Source: JACNIV01 sp965370415 (GTDB lineage Bacteria; Cloacimonadota; Cloacimonadia; Cloacimonadales; TCS61). From it: a DNA stretch of 64,000 bases. Location of the stretch: positions 62,001 through 126,000 of the forward strand of contig CBDUTJ010000001.1 in NCBI GenBank assembly GCA_965370415.1, written 5' to 3'. Both the position numbers and the translations under genes were made by a program. Shown in pieces: positions 33,559 through 39,929 of this stretch. The first letter of the stretch is position 1. Every line of letters begins with the position of its first letter. The notes beneath the pieces were generated by a model. That model ran no database searches. It was not told the DNA's origin and worked only from the letters and a program-made list of their open reading frames with translations.

Positions 33559-34272
33559 TTACCATATCTTACGGATTTTAGATTTTTCTCTATCAATTTT
33601 CTTACCTACCAGATGTTCCCACAACTTGATGCCGGCTAACTTTTCAACAAGTGTGGTTGGAACCAAAAACGTGTCTAATGGTTGATCAGTTTTATTGTTT
33701 GGCAAAACAAATGACCACATATGCAAAGTCCCTCTGCTATTCTCGGTCAAAACAGATTTAAAATAAGCGTTTGGAACCGGTATCGTTACCTCATTAGAGT
33801 CATTAGTACCTATAGTTTCTACCGGTTGATCAAAATAAAATATAGGACCACAAATAACATACGTTTCCAATATTTTTGGCTTTGCATCTAACTTTCTGAT
33901 TGCGGTTTCCAATTCTTTCCATTTGCCGCTGTTGAATTGAGGTTTCTGAGGAGACATATTGGACAAAAGAAATGTTTCGCTATTTTGTAATTTTGTTTCT
34001 ATCTTATTAGCACTTGCAACAAGATGTCCACGGTGATAGCCGGATCCAACGTAATCAACAAGGTCAGTACGAAATATCTCCGGAATTCGATAGTCCGGAC
34101 GAAAATTATCTAAACGATCTAAGCTAGGGTTATCAGGATCTACAATTTCTAAAGCCCACTTTGCCTGACGAAAATAATATGAATAGCCCAGCACATAATG
34201 CCTGTTAACCATTATTTGGTCTGCTGCCGGCATTCCATATCTTGTTTCGCGTCTTAAATTAGGTAAGCTCAT
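33559..34272 (-). CDS. DNA/RNA non-specific endonuclease (NUC family)
   Basis: The 237-residue beta-beta-alpha-metal nuclease has the catalytic motif GYHRGHLVAS (His83; the family's DRGH reads HRGH here) and the metal-binding LLSNMSPQKPQFNSGKW with Asn114. There is no signal peptide, unlike secreted NucA, so it probably acts inside the cell or is delivered by another route. Residues 1-75 form a family-typical N-terminal strand region. It is the last (3'-most) gene of an all-minus array of orphan genes. It may serve defence, or act as an effector with an unseen immunity protein; neither is shown. Confidence 0.85.
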   Translation of the reverse strand: MSLPNLRRETRYGMPAADQIMVNRHYVLGYSYYFRQAKWALEIVDPDNPSLDRLDNFRPDYRIPEIFRTDLVDYVGSGYHRGHLVASANKIETKLQNSETFLLSNMSPQKPQFNSGKWKELETAIRKLDAKPKILETYVICGPIFYFDQPVETIGTNDSNEVTIPVPNAYFKSVLTENSRGTLHMWSFVLPNNKTDQPLDTFLVPTTLVEKLAGIKLWEHLVGKKIDREKSKIRKIW

Positions 34273-34453
34273 TCATATTCTCCTTTAAAGATTTTTGTGA
34301 TATTATATACATTACAATCAGCACCCACAGATTTGTAAACTTATTGTTCCGGTTTCTCTGGCATATCCTCAACTATTGAATCACTCATTTTTCAATATTT
34401 AATGATTGAGATGTTTCACTAAGCTTACCTCAATTATGGCCTAAATATAAACT
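34273..34453. other. Intergenic in the accessory array
   Basis: Holds the 15-bp motif CAGCACCCACAGATT at 34319-34333 (also at 31770 as CAGCATCC... and at 35238). A 15-codon frame at 34341-34388 (minus) is too short to credit. Confidence 0.4.
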
Positions 34454-34624
34454 TCAGCGCCAGTGTGCTGTGGTATATAGTTTTCCTTTTTCATTAATTT
34501 CAACAATTGTTTTATAACCACAATGAGGACAAGATACTATTTGTTTACCGGGAATATATGCGACCTGACCAATTTCTTTACCGCATCCAGTTTGTGCGCA
34601 TCTAATTAATACAGTTTCAGCCAT
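34454..34624 (-). CDS. Small zinc-ribbon protein (56 aa)
   Basis: The frame opens at an ATG complementary to 34622-34624 with AGGAGTGAAAT upstream. It encodes MAETVLIRCAQTGCGKEIGQ, then an SCPHCGYKTIVEI second Cys pair and ends AHWR. Cys9, Cys14, Cys32 and Cys35 can bind one zinc ion. Such small ribbons often bind nucleic acid or accompany nucleases, but no function is known here. It lies 9 bp after the next gene upstream, so they are probably co-transcribed. Confidence 0.65.
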   Translation of the reverse strand: MAETVLIRCAQTGCGKEIGQVAYIPGKQIVSCPHCGYKTIVEINEKGKLYTTAHWR

Positions 34625-34633
34625 ATTTCACTC

Positions 34634-35167
34634 CTAAAATTTTTTGAATTTTTCAGATATATAAGGAAATTGCTTATTACTAAAATGCTTATTTGTATAG
34701 GAACGGTTAAGTTTGCATTCTATCTTTTTCGAACTAAGTTCATTATGTAATCTAAATATTCCATTTTTTAATAAATATATTTTATCATTATGATTAATTA
34801 CTTTATCGAGTTTTTTAACAAAACATTTTTTGCATCTAATCAAGTTATCACTTTTAACATATTGGTTTGTAAATGAATCACAAATATCACATTTTAATAC
34901 AAGTGAATTAATTGGTACAGTTTTGTTAGCTGCATAATCAGTTGAACTTGCTTCTATAGCATCTGAAATCATACCACTTGTAATGTCCTTGATAAAATTA
35001 GATGCAATATCTGGAAGTTGCAAAATACTGCTAGCTAAATGTAGCAAAAATGTTTTTCCAGCATTCTTTGCATCTGATGTTATGTATTGTATGACACTTC
35101 CAATTATTCCGAATAATGGATTAAATGTACTAACAATTACTAGTAAAATATTTGAAAAAAAACCCAT
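34634..35167 (-). CDS. Hypothetical protein with membrane-prone N-terminus and Cys4 motif
   Basis: The 177-residue protein has a hydrophobic N-terminal segment (about 3-30, MGFFSNILLVIVSTFNPLFG and onward), an amphipathic region to about 75, and CDIC...CKKC (about residues 93-115), which could bind zinc. The rest is Lys/Asn-rich. I do not recognise a family. It is followed after 9 bp by the 56-aa zinc ribbon, so two adjacent genes both encode Cys4 motifs. Composition is strongly AT-rich, unlike the dcw genes. Confidence 0.55.
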   Translation of the reverse strand: MGFFSNILLVIVSTFNPLFGIIGSVIQYITSDAKNAGKTFLLHLASSILQLPDIASNFIKDITSGMISDAIEASSTDYAANKTVPINSLVLKCDICDSFTNQYVKSDNLIRCKKCFVKKLDKVINHNDKIYLLKNGIFRLHNELSSKKIECKLNRSYTNKHFSNKQFPYISEKFKKF

Positions 35168-35385
35168 TCGCTTTTCTCATTCTTCCTGCATAACATCCAT
35201 CATACTACCCAAATAACAATCATTCATCTTTACAAACCAGCACCCACAGATTAATCATATTTAACTTAATAAATAGAATTCGAGCGAGCTCCATGAGTGC
35301 CGATTTTCATTATCCCACTCAAATCACAACAACTCATCATATACCAAGTTACTACGGAGTTTCAAAAAAACAAAATAAATATTAA
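35168..35385. other. 218-bp intergenic stretch
   Basis: No ORF. Contains CAGCACCCACAGATT at 35238-35252, shared with 34319 and (one change) 31770, and no copy of the 60-bp palindrome. Confidence 0.4.
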
Positions 35386-35931
35386 TTATGAATTTTTACT
35401 ATATAACTCATCAACTATTTCATGATATATGGCGTTAACTGAGTCAAGATGATTGCTGCTTAATTCTTTTTGAACACTTTTATCTTTAATATTAATTAAT
35501 TTAATATCTTTGTTTAATAATTCGATTAGTTTTTTTTGCTTTTCTTTTGAAGGATCCATATGTAATAATATTTTATTATAAACAAGAATAAATTCATTTT
35601 GAATTTTGGAGAATTTCGGATCTTTTATTGATAGCGAATTGTCTTTAAAATTTAATGTTATAAATGTTGTGTACTTTTCAATCAAATATTGAAACTTATC
35701 CAGCCAAGGAAACTCTTCATTCCTAAACCACTCTAAATCTAATCTTTGTAATTCTATTTTTCTTTGTTTAAAGGCATTAACCCATTGTATATAGGAACTT
35801 ATTGCAACAACTATAAGAGCAACAATCAGTGGTGCATATTGGCTCCCAACACTTTGTTTATCAGCAGAATTCAAGATTATTCTCAATGTATCCGGTATAG
35901 CATTTGTTGCTACATGCAATGTATCAATCAT
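35386..35931 (-). CDS. Hypothetical single-pass membrane protein
   Basis: The 181-residue protein has one membrane helix (about 33-50, APLIVALIVVAISSYIQWV) with a short extracytoplasmic N-terminus and a cytoplasmic helical domain rich in Lys and Glu (LEWFRNEEFPWLDKFQYLIE). No family recognised. AAGGAG lies seven bases before the ATG. The topology resembles small membrane-anchored proteins in defence islands, but nothing more specific can be said. A 60-bp palindromic repeat lies upstream. Confidence 0.55.
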   Translation of the reverse strand: MIDTLHVATNAIPDTLRIILNSADKQSVGSQYAPLIVALIVVAISSYIQWVNAFKQRKIELQRLDLEWFRNEEFPWLDKFQYLIEKYTTFITLNFKDNSLSIKDPKFSKIQNEFILVYNKILLHMDPSKEKQKKLIELLNKDIKLINIKDKSVQKELSSNHLDSVNAIYHEIVDELYSKNS

Positions 35932-35969
35932 AGTCTTCTCCTTTCATAAATTATGAATATAACTATCTC

Positions 35970-36029
35970 AGCCTGCCATCATCAGTCCCGGGAAGCCATT
36001 TCCGGGAGACGCATCAATGTGTTTCGGCT
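35970..36029. repeat. 60-bp imperfect palindrome, copy 1
   Basis: It begins AGCCTGCCATCATCAG and ends TGTGTTTCGGCT, with a perfect inner stem TCCCGG/CCGGGA and closing ends AGCC/GGCT. It matches 37501-37560 at 57 of 60 positions. It lies 3 bp beyond the stop of the gene at 36033-36515. Confidence 0.8.
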
Positions 36030-36032
36030 ATT

Positions 36033-36515
36033 TTAATTATTTAAGATTAAAGTTATTTTGAATTTAGTTGCAAGTTGCGTACCTGATGAAGTTAAAAAAT
36101 CTACAGCATTTTCAGGTTCTGAATATCTCCAACCATTAGGTGCAATACGTACAGGATCATAGAACTGAATTTCAAATCCCAAACATTCTAATATCGGAGG
36201 AGTATTAAAAAATTCTCTGGGAAAAATGTCTATAGATACAAGTTCGTGTTTCTTATTCGTATTTACTTTAATCGTGTCAATATAAGTAAATGCTCCTCCA
36301 TCAAAATGAATTATTCCTTTTTCATCGAAAATCATAAATGGAAGACGTGTTTCTAAAGCTAATTTTTTTACAAATTGTGGATTATTCACATATTTTTCAA
36401 TTCTATTATCAATTGAAAAGCTTGTAGCTAAAAAAGTTATTAAAATTGATACAATAATAGCAACAAATGTCCAAATCCCCGAATTAAATATATTACTTGA
36501 TTTCTCTTTGTTCAT
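36033..36515 (-). CDS. Hypothetical membrane-anchored protein
   Basis: The 160-residue protein has one membrane helix (about residues 12-35, TFVAIIVSILITFLATSF) followed by an extracytoplasmic beta-rich domain (GIIHFDGGAFTYID..., FFNTPPILECLGFEIQF). ATG at 36515 is chosen because GGGGTGG precedes it; the frame could extend seven codons to a TTG at 36536. No family recognised. The pattern FPxxFFxxPPIxxxxGFE is reminiscent of small beta-sandwich lectin-like domains, but this is weak. Neighbour genes are likewise orphans with their own ribosome binding sites. Confidence 0.5.
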   Translation of the reverse strand: MNKEKSSNIFNSGIWTFVAIIVSILITFLATSFSIDNRIEKYVNNPQFVKKLALETRLPFMIFDEKGIIHFDGGAFTYIDTIKVNTNKKHELVSIDIFPREFFNTPPILECLGFEIQFYDPVRIAPNGWRYSEPENAVDFLTSSGTQLATKFKITLILNN

Positions 36516-36565
36516 ATCCACCCCAATTCGTTTCAAACTATAATCAATTGTTCACTCTCACCCCA

Positions 36566-36586
36566 CCATCACTCCCGGGAAGCCAT
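36566..36586. repeat. Partial copy of the 60-bp palindrome
   Basis: CCATCACTCCCGGGAAGCCAT corresponds to the central 21-24 bases of the full copies, with one small deletion. It sits immediately beyond the stop of the 36601-37449 gene. Confidence 0.6.
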
Positions 36587-36600
36587 ATTAATAAGTGATA

Positions 36601-37449
36601 TCAGCTCTCATCTATCATAATTTTATGTATATATCTCATTAATAATGCAACTTGATAAATTAGATACTCATTTTCTGGTTCAAAAATAATCCCATCATTG
36701 TGCTTGCTGTTTTCATTAAACACATTATCTAATGATTTTATAAGTTGAATAACAGTATTTTTTATATCGTTATTCACGGATATAGATTTCAATTTTCCAC
36801 CAAGTATAGGAATATTAGTTTTTAAGCCTTTTTTGTTTTTAAGTTCATATCTAAGTTGCTCTTCTAATGCTCTTCTTAGATGATCAACGGATTTTACTCT
36901 ACTTTTTTTTGATCCCTGTTCATAATATTTTAGAGCATCAATAAAATGCGATGAAGTATCACCATCCAAAAAACTTAAAACATGATCAATCACTTCTTCA
37001 TCTAATAGTTTTTCTCCTGCAGGAAGAATAAGAATTTCACCTTCAATTTTCTCAATTCTAGCATTAATTTGGGAGAAATTAAAAGCCATTTGCAATTTTT
37101 CATAGACCGCTTCCTTCCAAAATGCACCATTCCTACCGTCACAAGGTACGAAATCAAGGTTTACAATAGTCTCTATCAATCTAAAAAACTTAACTCGATC
37201 ATTTTCACGTTTAAGTTCAGAAATTATATTTGTGCTATAAACTCCACCAAATGTACCAAATTGATGCATTTCTTTAATACCAAATGCTATGCAAAATTTA
37301 GAAATACTAGAATTTGTCACACTTTCATCTATATCTTTCAATACATTAAGGACCCGGACTTTAAATTTGCTAAATTTTTCTTCTGATGATTCATCATCCT
37401 TTAGATTCCATCTTCTATTGAAATTCTCAATTTTTGTTTTTAGATCCAT
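36601..37449 (-). CDS. Hypothetical all-helical protein, HEPN/Abi-like C-terminus
   Basis: The 282-residue soluble, mostly helical protein has no membrane segment. The C-terminal part (about 165-282: DALKYYEQGSKKSRVKSVDH, LRRALEEQLRYELKNKK, then LIYQVALLMRYIHKIMI) resembles the helical tails of several uncharacterised bacterial proteins annotated near abortive-infection systems. No R-x4-6-H catalytic motif is evident, so HEPN nuclease activity is not supported by motif. AT-rich composition and position in the orphan array fit a transferred gene. Defence is possible but unproven. Confidence 0.5.
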   Translation of the reverse strand: MDLKTKIENFNRRWNLKDDESSEEKFSKFKVRVLNVLKDIDESVTNSSISKFCIAFGIKEMHQFGTFGGVYSTNIISELKRENDRVKFFRLIETIVNLDFVPCDGRNGAFWKEAVYEKLQMAFNFSQINARIEKIEGEILILPAGEKLLDEEVIDHVLSFLDGDTSSHFIDALKYYEQGSKKSRVKSVDHLRRALEEQLRYELKNKKGLKTNIPILGGKLKSISVNNDIKNTVIQLIKSLDNVFNENSKHNDGIIFEPENEYLIYQVALLMRYIHKIMIDES

Positions 37450-37500
37450 TTATATCCTCATCAACATTCAATTATATTTCAATCAATTTATAACTATTCC

Positions 37501-37560
37501 AGCCTGCCATCATCAGTACCGGGAAGCCATCTCCGGGAGATGCATCAATGTGTTTCGGCT
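37501..37560. repeat. 60-bp imperfect palindrome, copy 2
   Basis: 57/60 identical to copy 1 and in the same orientation; similar flanks (TATAACTAT) precede both. It lies beyond the stop of the DUF2158 gene at 37601. Confidence 0.8.
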
Positions 37561-37600
37561 TTTAATTTCTCTAAACCGTTAATTACATGTACACAGTGAT

Positions 37601-37867
37601 TTATTCTTTTTCTTCCTTTTCTTTAATTTCTCTCGTCACCTTCTCTGATATTTCTTGAGCTTTAATATCTAATTCTTTCATCCAAGCTATCTTATCTATC
37701 ATAAGTTCACATTGCTTAAAGTTTAGTTCTTTGTATTTTTCTTGCTTATCAAACCATTTACATTTTGCTTCATCGTCTTCAACTTCAGATACAGTCATCA
37801 ATGGCCCACCTGATTTTAGTGTCACTGTATCACCGCACTTGAAATTCTTTCGATCCGTTTTAGTCAT
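37601..37867 (-). CDS. DUF2158 (YodC-like) small protein
   Basis: The 88-residue protein has the DUF2158 signature FKCGDTVTLKSGGPLMTVSEV (positions about 9-29), a small SH3-like barrel, followed by CKWFDKQEK and a charged helical tail (about 55-88). The family function is unknown. The start has little more than AGGTGGGGTAGGGG upstream, which may serve as ribosome binding site. It is the promoter-proximal gene of the minus array and diverges from the dcw cluster. Confidence 0.75.
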   Translation of the reverse strand: MTKTDRKNFKCGDTVTLKSGGPLMTVSEVEDDEAKCKWFDKQEKYKELNFKQCELMIDKIAWMKELDIKAQEISEKVTREIKEKEEKE

Positions 37868-38009
37868 CCCCTACCCCACCTTCCGGATTATCATAAACAG
37901 CGATCCCGGCAGGGCTGTATTAATATTTTTCATGTTCACAATTACCATACTTTTTCTCATTATCAGCGATATTATCATGCATTTTTTTTAACTCGTCTTA
38001 AAAGGCTGT
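37868..38009. other. Divergent intergenic region, left part
   Basis: Contains an imperfect GC-rich palindrome (CCGGGAT...ATCCGG on the minus strand) near 37879-37905. A 20-codon frame (37920-37982, minus) has no support. Confidence 0.4.
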
Positions 38010-38030
38010 TTTTATGGTATTTGAGTCAAG
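38010..38030. repeat. 21-bp direct repeat, right copy
   Basis: One mismatch (A/G) to 31441-31461. TATAAT lies 17 bases further at 38047-38052, so the element might also carry a -35 (TTGAGT). Confidence 0.5.
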
Positions 38031-38088
38031 ATAAAAATTAATTTTCTATAATAAGTAAAATATATATTTTATATAAATATAATAAAAA

Positions 38089-38175
38089 CTCATAATAACT
38101 CAAAAAAAACTTGACTGCACCCGGAAGAATCTCACATTTGACTCAGATTTTCTCAAAGTATCTCATAGTTGCTCA
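38089..38175 (+). promoter_or_regulatory. Array of 10-bp-phased CTCA repeats (probable MraZ boxes)
   Basis: CTCA occurs at 38131, 38142, 38152, 38162 and 38172, that is with 10-bp spacing (one of 11), and at 38089 and 38099 further up. All are on the same strand directly before mraZ. MraZ is known to bind short direct repeats with 10-bp period upstream of its own operon (TGGGN-N5 in E. coli). This array fits that architecture with a different core and is probably the autoregulatory site of the dcw cluster. Confidence 0.75.
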
Positions 38176-38193
38176 AAAGATGGGAGGAAGTTT

Positions 38194-38634
38194 ATGGCAG
38201 CAGAATTTATAGGAACTTACACAAACTCGGTGAACAAAGGCAAATGGGTCACTATTCCGGCTAATTTTAAAAAGAAATTTTCTCCTATGGCAAAGCAGAC
38301 AGTGGTAGTAACCATCGGGCCACAGCAGAACATTGCCATCTATCCCCTGGATAAATGGAACCAGAAGATAGCTAAGCTGGAAAGCGGCACACAACGCGAT
38401 AAGGAACTTCTGGATAACCTGCGTACCTTTGCCTCTACCGAGCAGAAGATGGAAGCGAACGGCCGCATCAAGATAGGAACGGAATTGCTGGAGATCGCCG
38501 ATATCAAAGCTAAAGTAATCATTAAGGGTGAAGGCAGCTTTATTTCGGTGTGGAACCCGGAAAGTTACAAAGAATATCGCAACAAAAAACTGGAAGAACA
38601 CAAAAAGAGCTTTAATTCGCTGGATTACCAATAA
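38194..38634 (+). CDS. mraZ: Transcriptional regulator MraZ
   Basis: The 146-residue protein has two SpoVT/AbrB-like swapped-hairpin halves: EFIGTYTNSVNKGKWVTIPA near the N-terminus and ASTEQKMEANGRIKIGTELLE in the second half. It forms ring-shaped oligomers and controls the division and cell-wall cluster. GGGAGGAAG precedes the ATG. It is the first gene of the cluster, preceded by phased CTCA repeats, and overlaps rsmH by one base. Length is typical (about 143-152). Confidence 0.93.
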   Translation: MAAEFIGTYTNSVNKGKWVTIPANFKKKFSPMAKQTVVVTIGPQQNIAIYPLDKWNQKIAKLESGTQRDKELLDNLRTFASTEQKMEANGRIKIGTELLEIADIKAKVIIKGEGSFISVWNPESYKEYRNKKLEEHKKSFNSLDYQ

Positions 38635-39566
38635 TGAGCAATTATCACGTTCCCGTGCTATTGAAAGAATCTATCGAAGCACTTAATATAAAGTCGCAGG
38701 GAATTTATGTGGATGCCACATTCGGTGGCGGCGGTCACACGGCAGAAATGCTTAAAAAAGGTAACGGAATAAAGATATTCGGTTTTGATCAGGATATTCA
38801 GGCTTTGAACGAAGGCAGCATCCTGCAGAAAAAACACCCGGAACAATTAATACTTTTTCACGATAACTTTAAAAACCTGCGTACCCGCCTTGCCCTGGAA
38901 CGCATCCGTTATATCGATGGTATCTTATTCGATCTGGGAGTATCTTCCCACCAGATAAATGAAGCGGAGCGCGGTTTCAGTTTTTCGCAGGAAGGCAGGC
39001 TGGATATGCGTATGAACGAAGAACAGGAATTCACTGCCAGCGACGTGGTTAACGATTTTTCTTATGAAGAGATAAGAAACATAATATTTGAATATGGCGA
39101 AGAAAGAGAATCCGGCAGGATCGCCAGGGCAATATTACGTGAGAGAACGAACTCCAGGATAGAAACCACCCTGCAATTGGCAGATATTATAGAACACAAC
39201 ACAAATGCAAAACAGAAAGTAAAAGCCAAAGCCAGGGTTTTTCAAGCTTTGCGCATTTATGTGAACGGCGAGATGGAATCGCTGAAAAAAGCCCTGGAAG
39301 ATTCCGTTAAAATGCTTAATCCCGGTGGATGTATAGTTGTTATCTCCTATCACAGCCTGGAAGACAGGCTGGTAAAAAAATTCTTTAAGTATGAAGAAAA
39401 GGACTGTATCTGTCCTGTTAATTTTCCTAAATGTATTTGCGATAAAAAATCTACACTTAAAATAATAACCAGAAAACCGATTTTGCCTTCTGCAGATGAG
39501 ATAGAAAGAAACAGTAGAGCCCGAAGCGCAAAACTGCGGATCGCCGAAAAGAGGGAGGTTGTATGA
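38634..39566 (+). CDS. rsmH: 16S rRNA (cytosine(1402)-N4)-methyltransferase
   Basis: The 310-residue methyltransferase (MraW) contains HVPVLLKESIEAL, the SAM-binding GIYVDATFGGGGHTAEML, LFDLGVSSHQINEAERGFSF and the C-terminal VISYHSLEDRLVKKFF. It methylates C1402 in the 30S P-site. The start ATG overlaps the mraZ stop (TAATG), typical of this operon. Length is normal. Confidence 0.96.
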   Translation: MSNYHVPVLLKESIEALNIKSQGIYVDATFGGGGHTAEMLKKGNGIKIFGFDQDIQALNEGSILQKKHPEQLILFHDNFKNLRTRLALERIRYIDGILFDLGVSSHQINEAERGFSFSQEGRLDMRMNEEQEFTASDVVNDFSYEEIRNIIFEYGEERESGRIARAILRERTNSRIETTLQLADIIEHNTNAKQKVKAKARVFQALRIYVNGEMESLKKALEDSVKMLNPGGCIVVISYHSLEDRLVKKFFKYEEKDCICPVNFPKCICDKKSTLKIITRKPILPSADEIERNSRARSAKLRIAEKREVV

Positions 39567-39892
39567 ATAAAAAAGCCATTTTATTTATTTTAGTTGTATT
39601 TATTTTCATTTTTTCACATTATTATAATAAACACAAAATTCTCGATTACGCCCGACAGTGTAACAAATTGACCGATGTTTACAAATCGAACCAGGATATC
39701 AATTTGAACCTGATAACCGCAAACAGTAAACTCGGTTCCAGAGAGCGGATACAGAAATTGGCTTATGAAGAACTGGGCATGTTCTACCCAACAGATGGTG
39801 CCAATGTACATAATATAAAAATAAACACCCGCAAAGAAAGCTTCCGCCTGATAGATTACATAGTTCCCTCTGCCGAGGCTTTAACCAAGTAA
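39563..39892 (+). CDS. ftsL: Cell division protein FtsL
   Basis: The 109-residue bitopic protein has a short cytoplasmic N-terminus, one membrane helix (about 5-19, ILFILVVFIFIFSHYY) and a periplasmic coiled coil with LGSRERIQKLAYEELGMFYP, the FtsL-like end. FtsL joins FtsQ and FtsB in recruiting FtsI and FtsW. Sequence similarity is low, as usual for FtsL; the call rests on position between rsmH and ftsI and on topology. It overlaps rsmH by 4 bp. Confidence 0.8.
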   Translation: MNKKAILFILVVFIFIFSHYYNKHKILDYARQCNKLTDVYKSNQDINLNLITANSKLGSRERIQKLAYEELGMFYPTDGANVHNIKINTRKESFRLIDYIVPSAEALTK

Positions 39893-39898
39893 TAAATT

Positions 39899-39929
39899 GC
39901 TCATCTAAAATAGGATGAGCTTTTTTTTT
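39899..39929 (+). terminator. Intrinsic-terminator-like hairpin between ftsL and ftsI
   Basis: GCTCATC 39899-39905 pairs perfectly with GATGAGC 39914-39920 around an 8-nt loop, followed at once by nine T (39921-39929). It sits inside the dcw operon and contains the first candidate ATG of ftsI, so it could attenuate downstream expression. Confidence 0.75.

Noticed and set aside
34341..34388. 15-codon minus-strand frame upstream of the nuclease
   Set aside because: Too short and with no good ribosome binding site; probably chance or a remnant.
36601..37449. HEPN RNase with catalytic R-x4-6-H
   Set aside because: The C-terminal helices look HEPN-like, but the catalytic motif is absent, so no nuclease activity is claimed.
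33559..37867. Classical integron with attC sites
   Set aside because: Palindromes trail the genes, but no GTTRRRY/RYYYAAC core pairs and no integrase were seen; kept only as a hypothesis to test.
37920..37982. 20-codon minus-strand frame upstream of the DUF2158 gene
   Set aside because: No ribosome binding site; its composition fits non-coding DNA.
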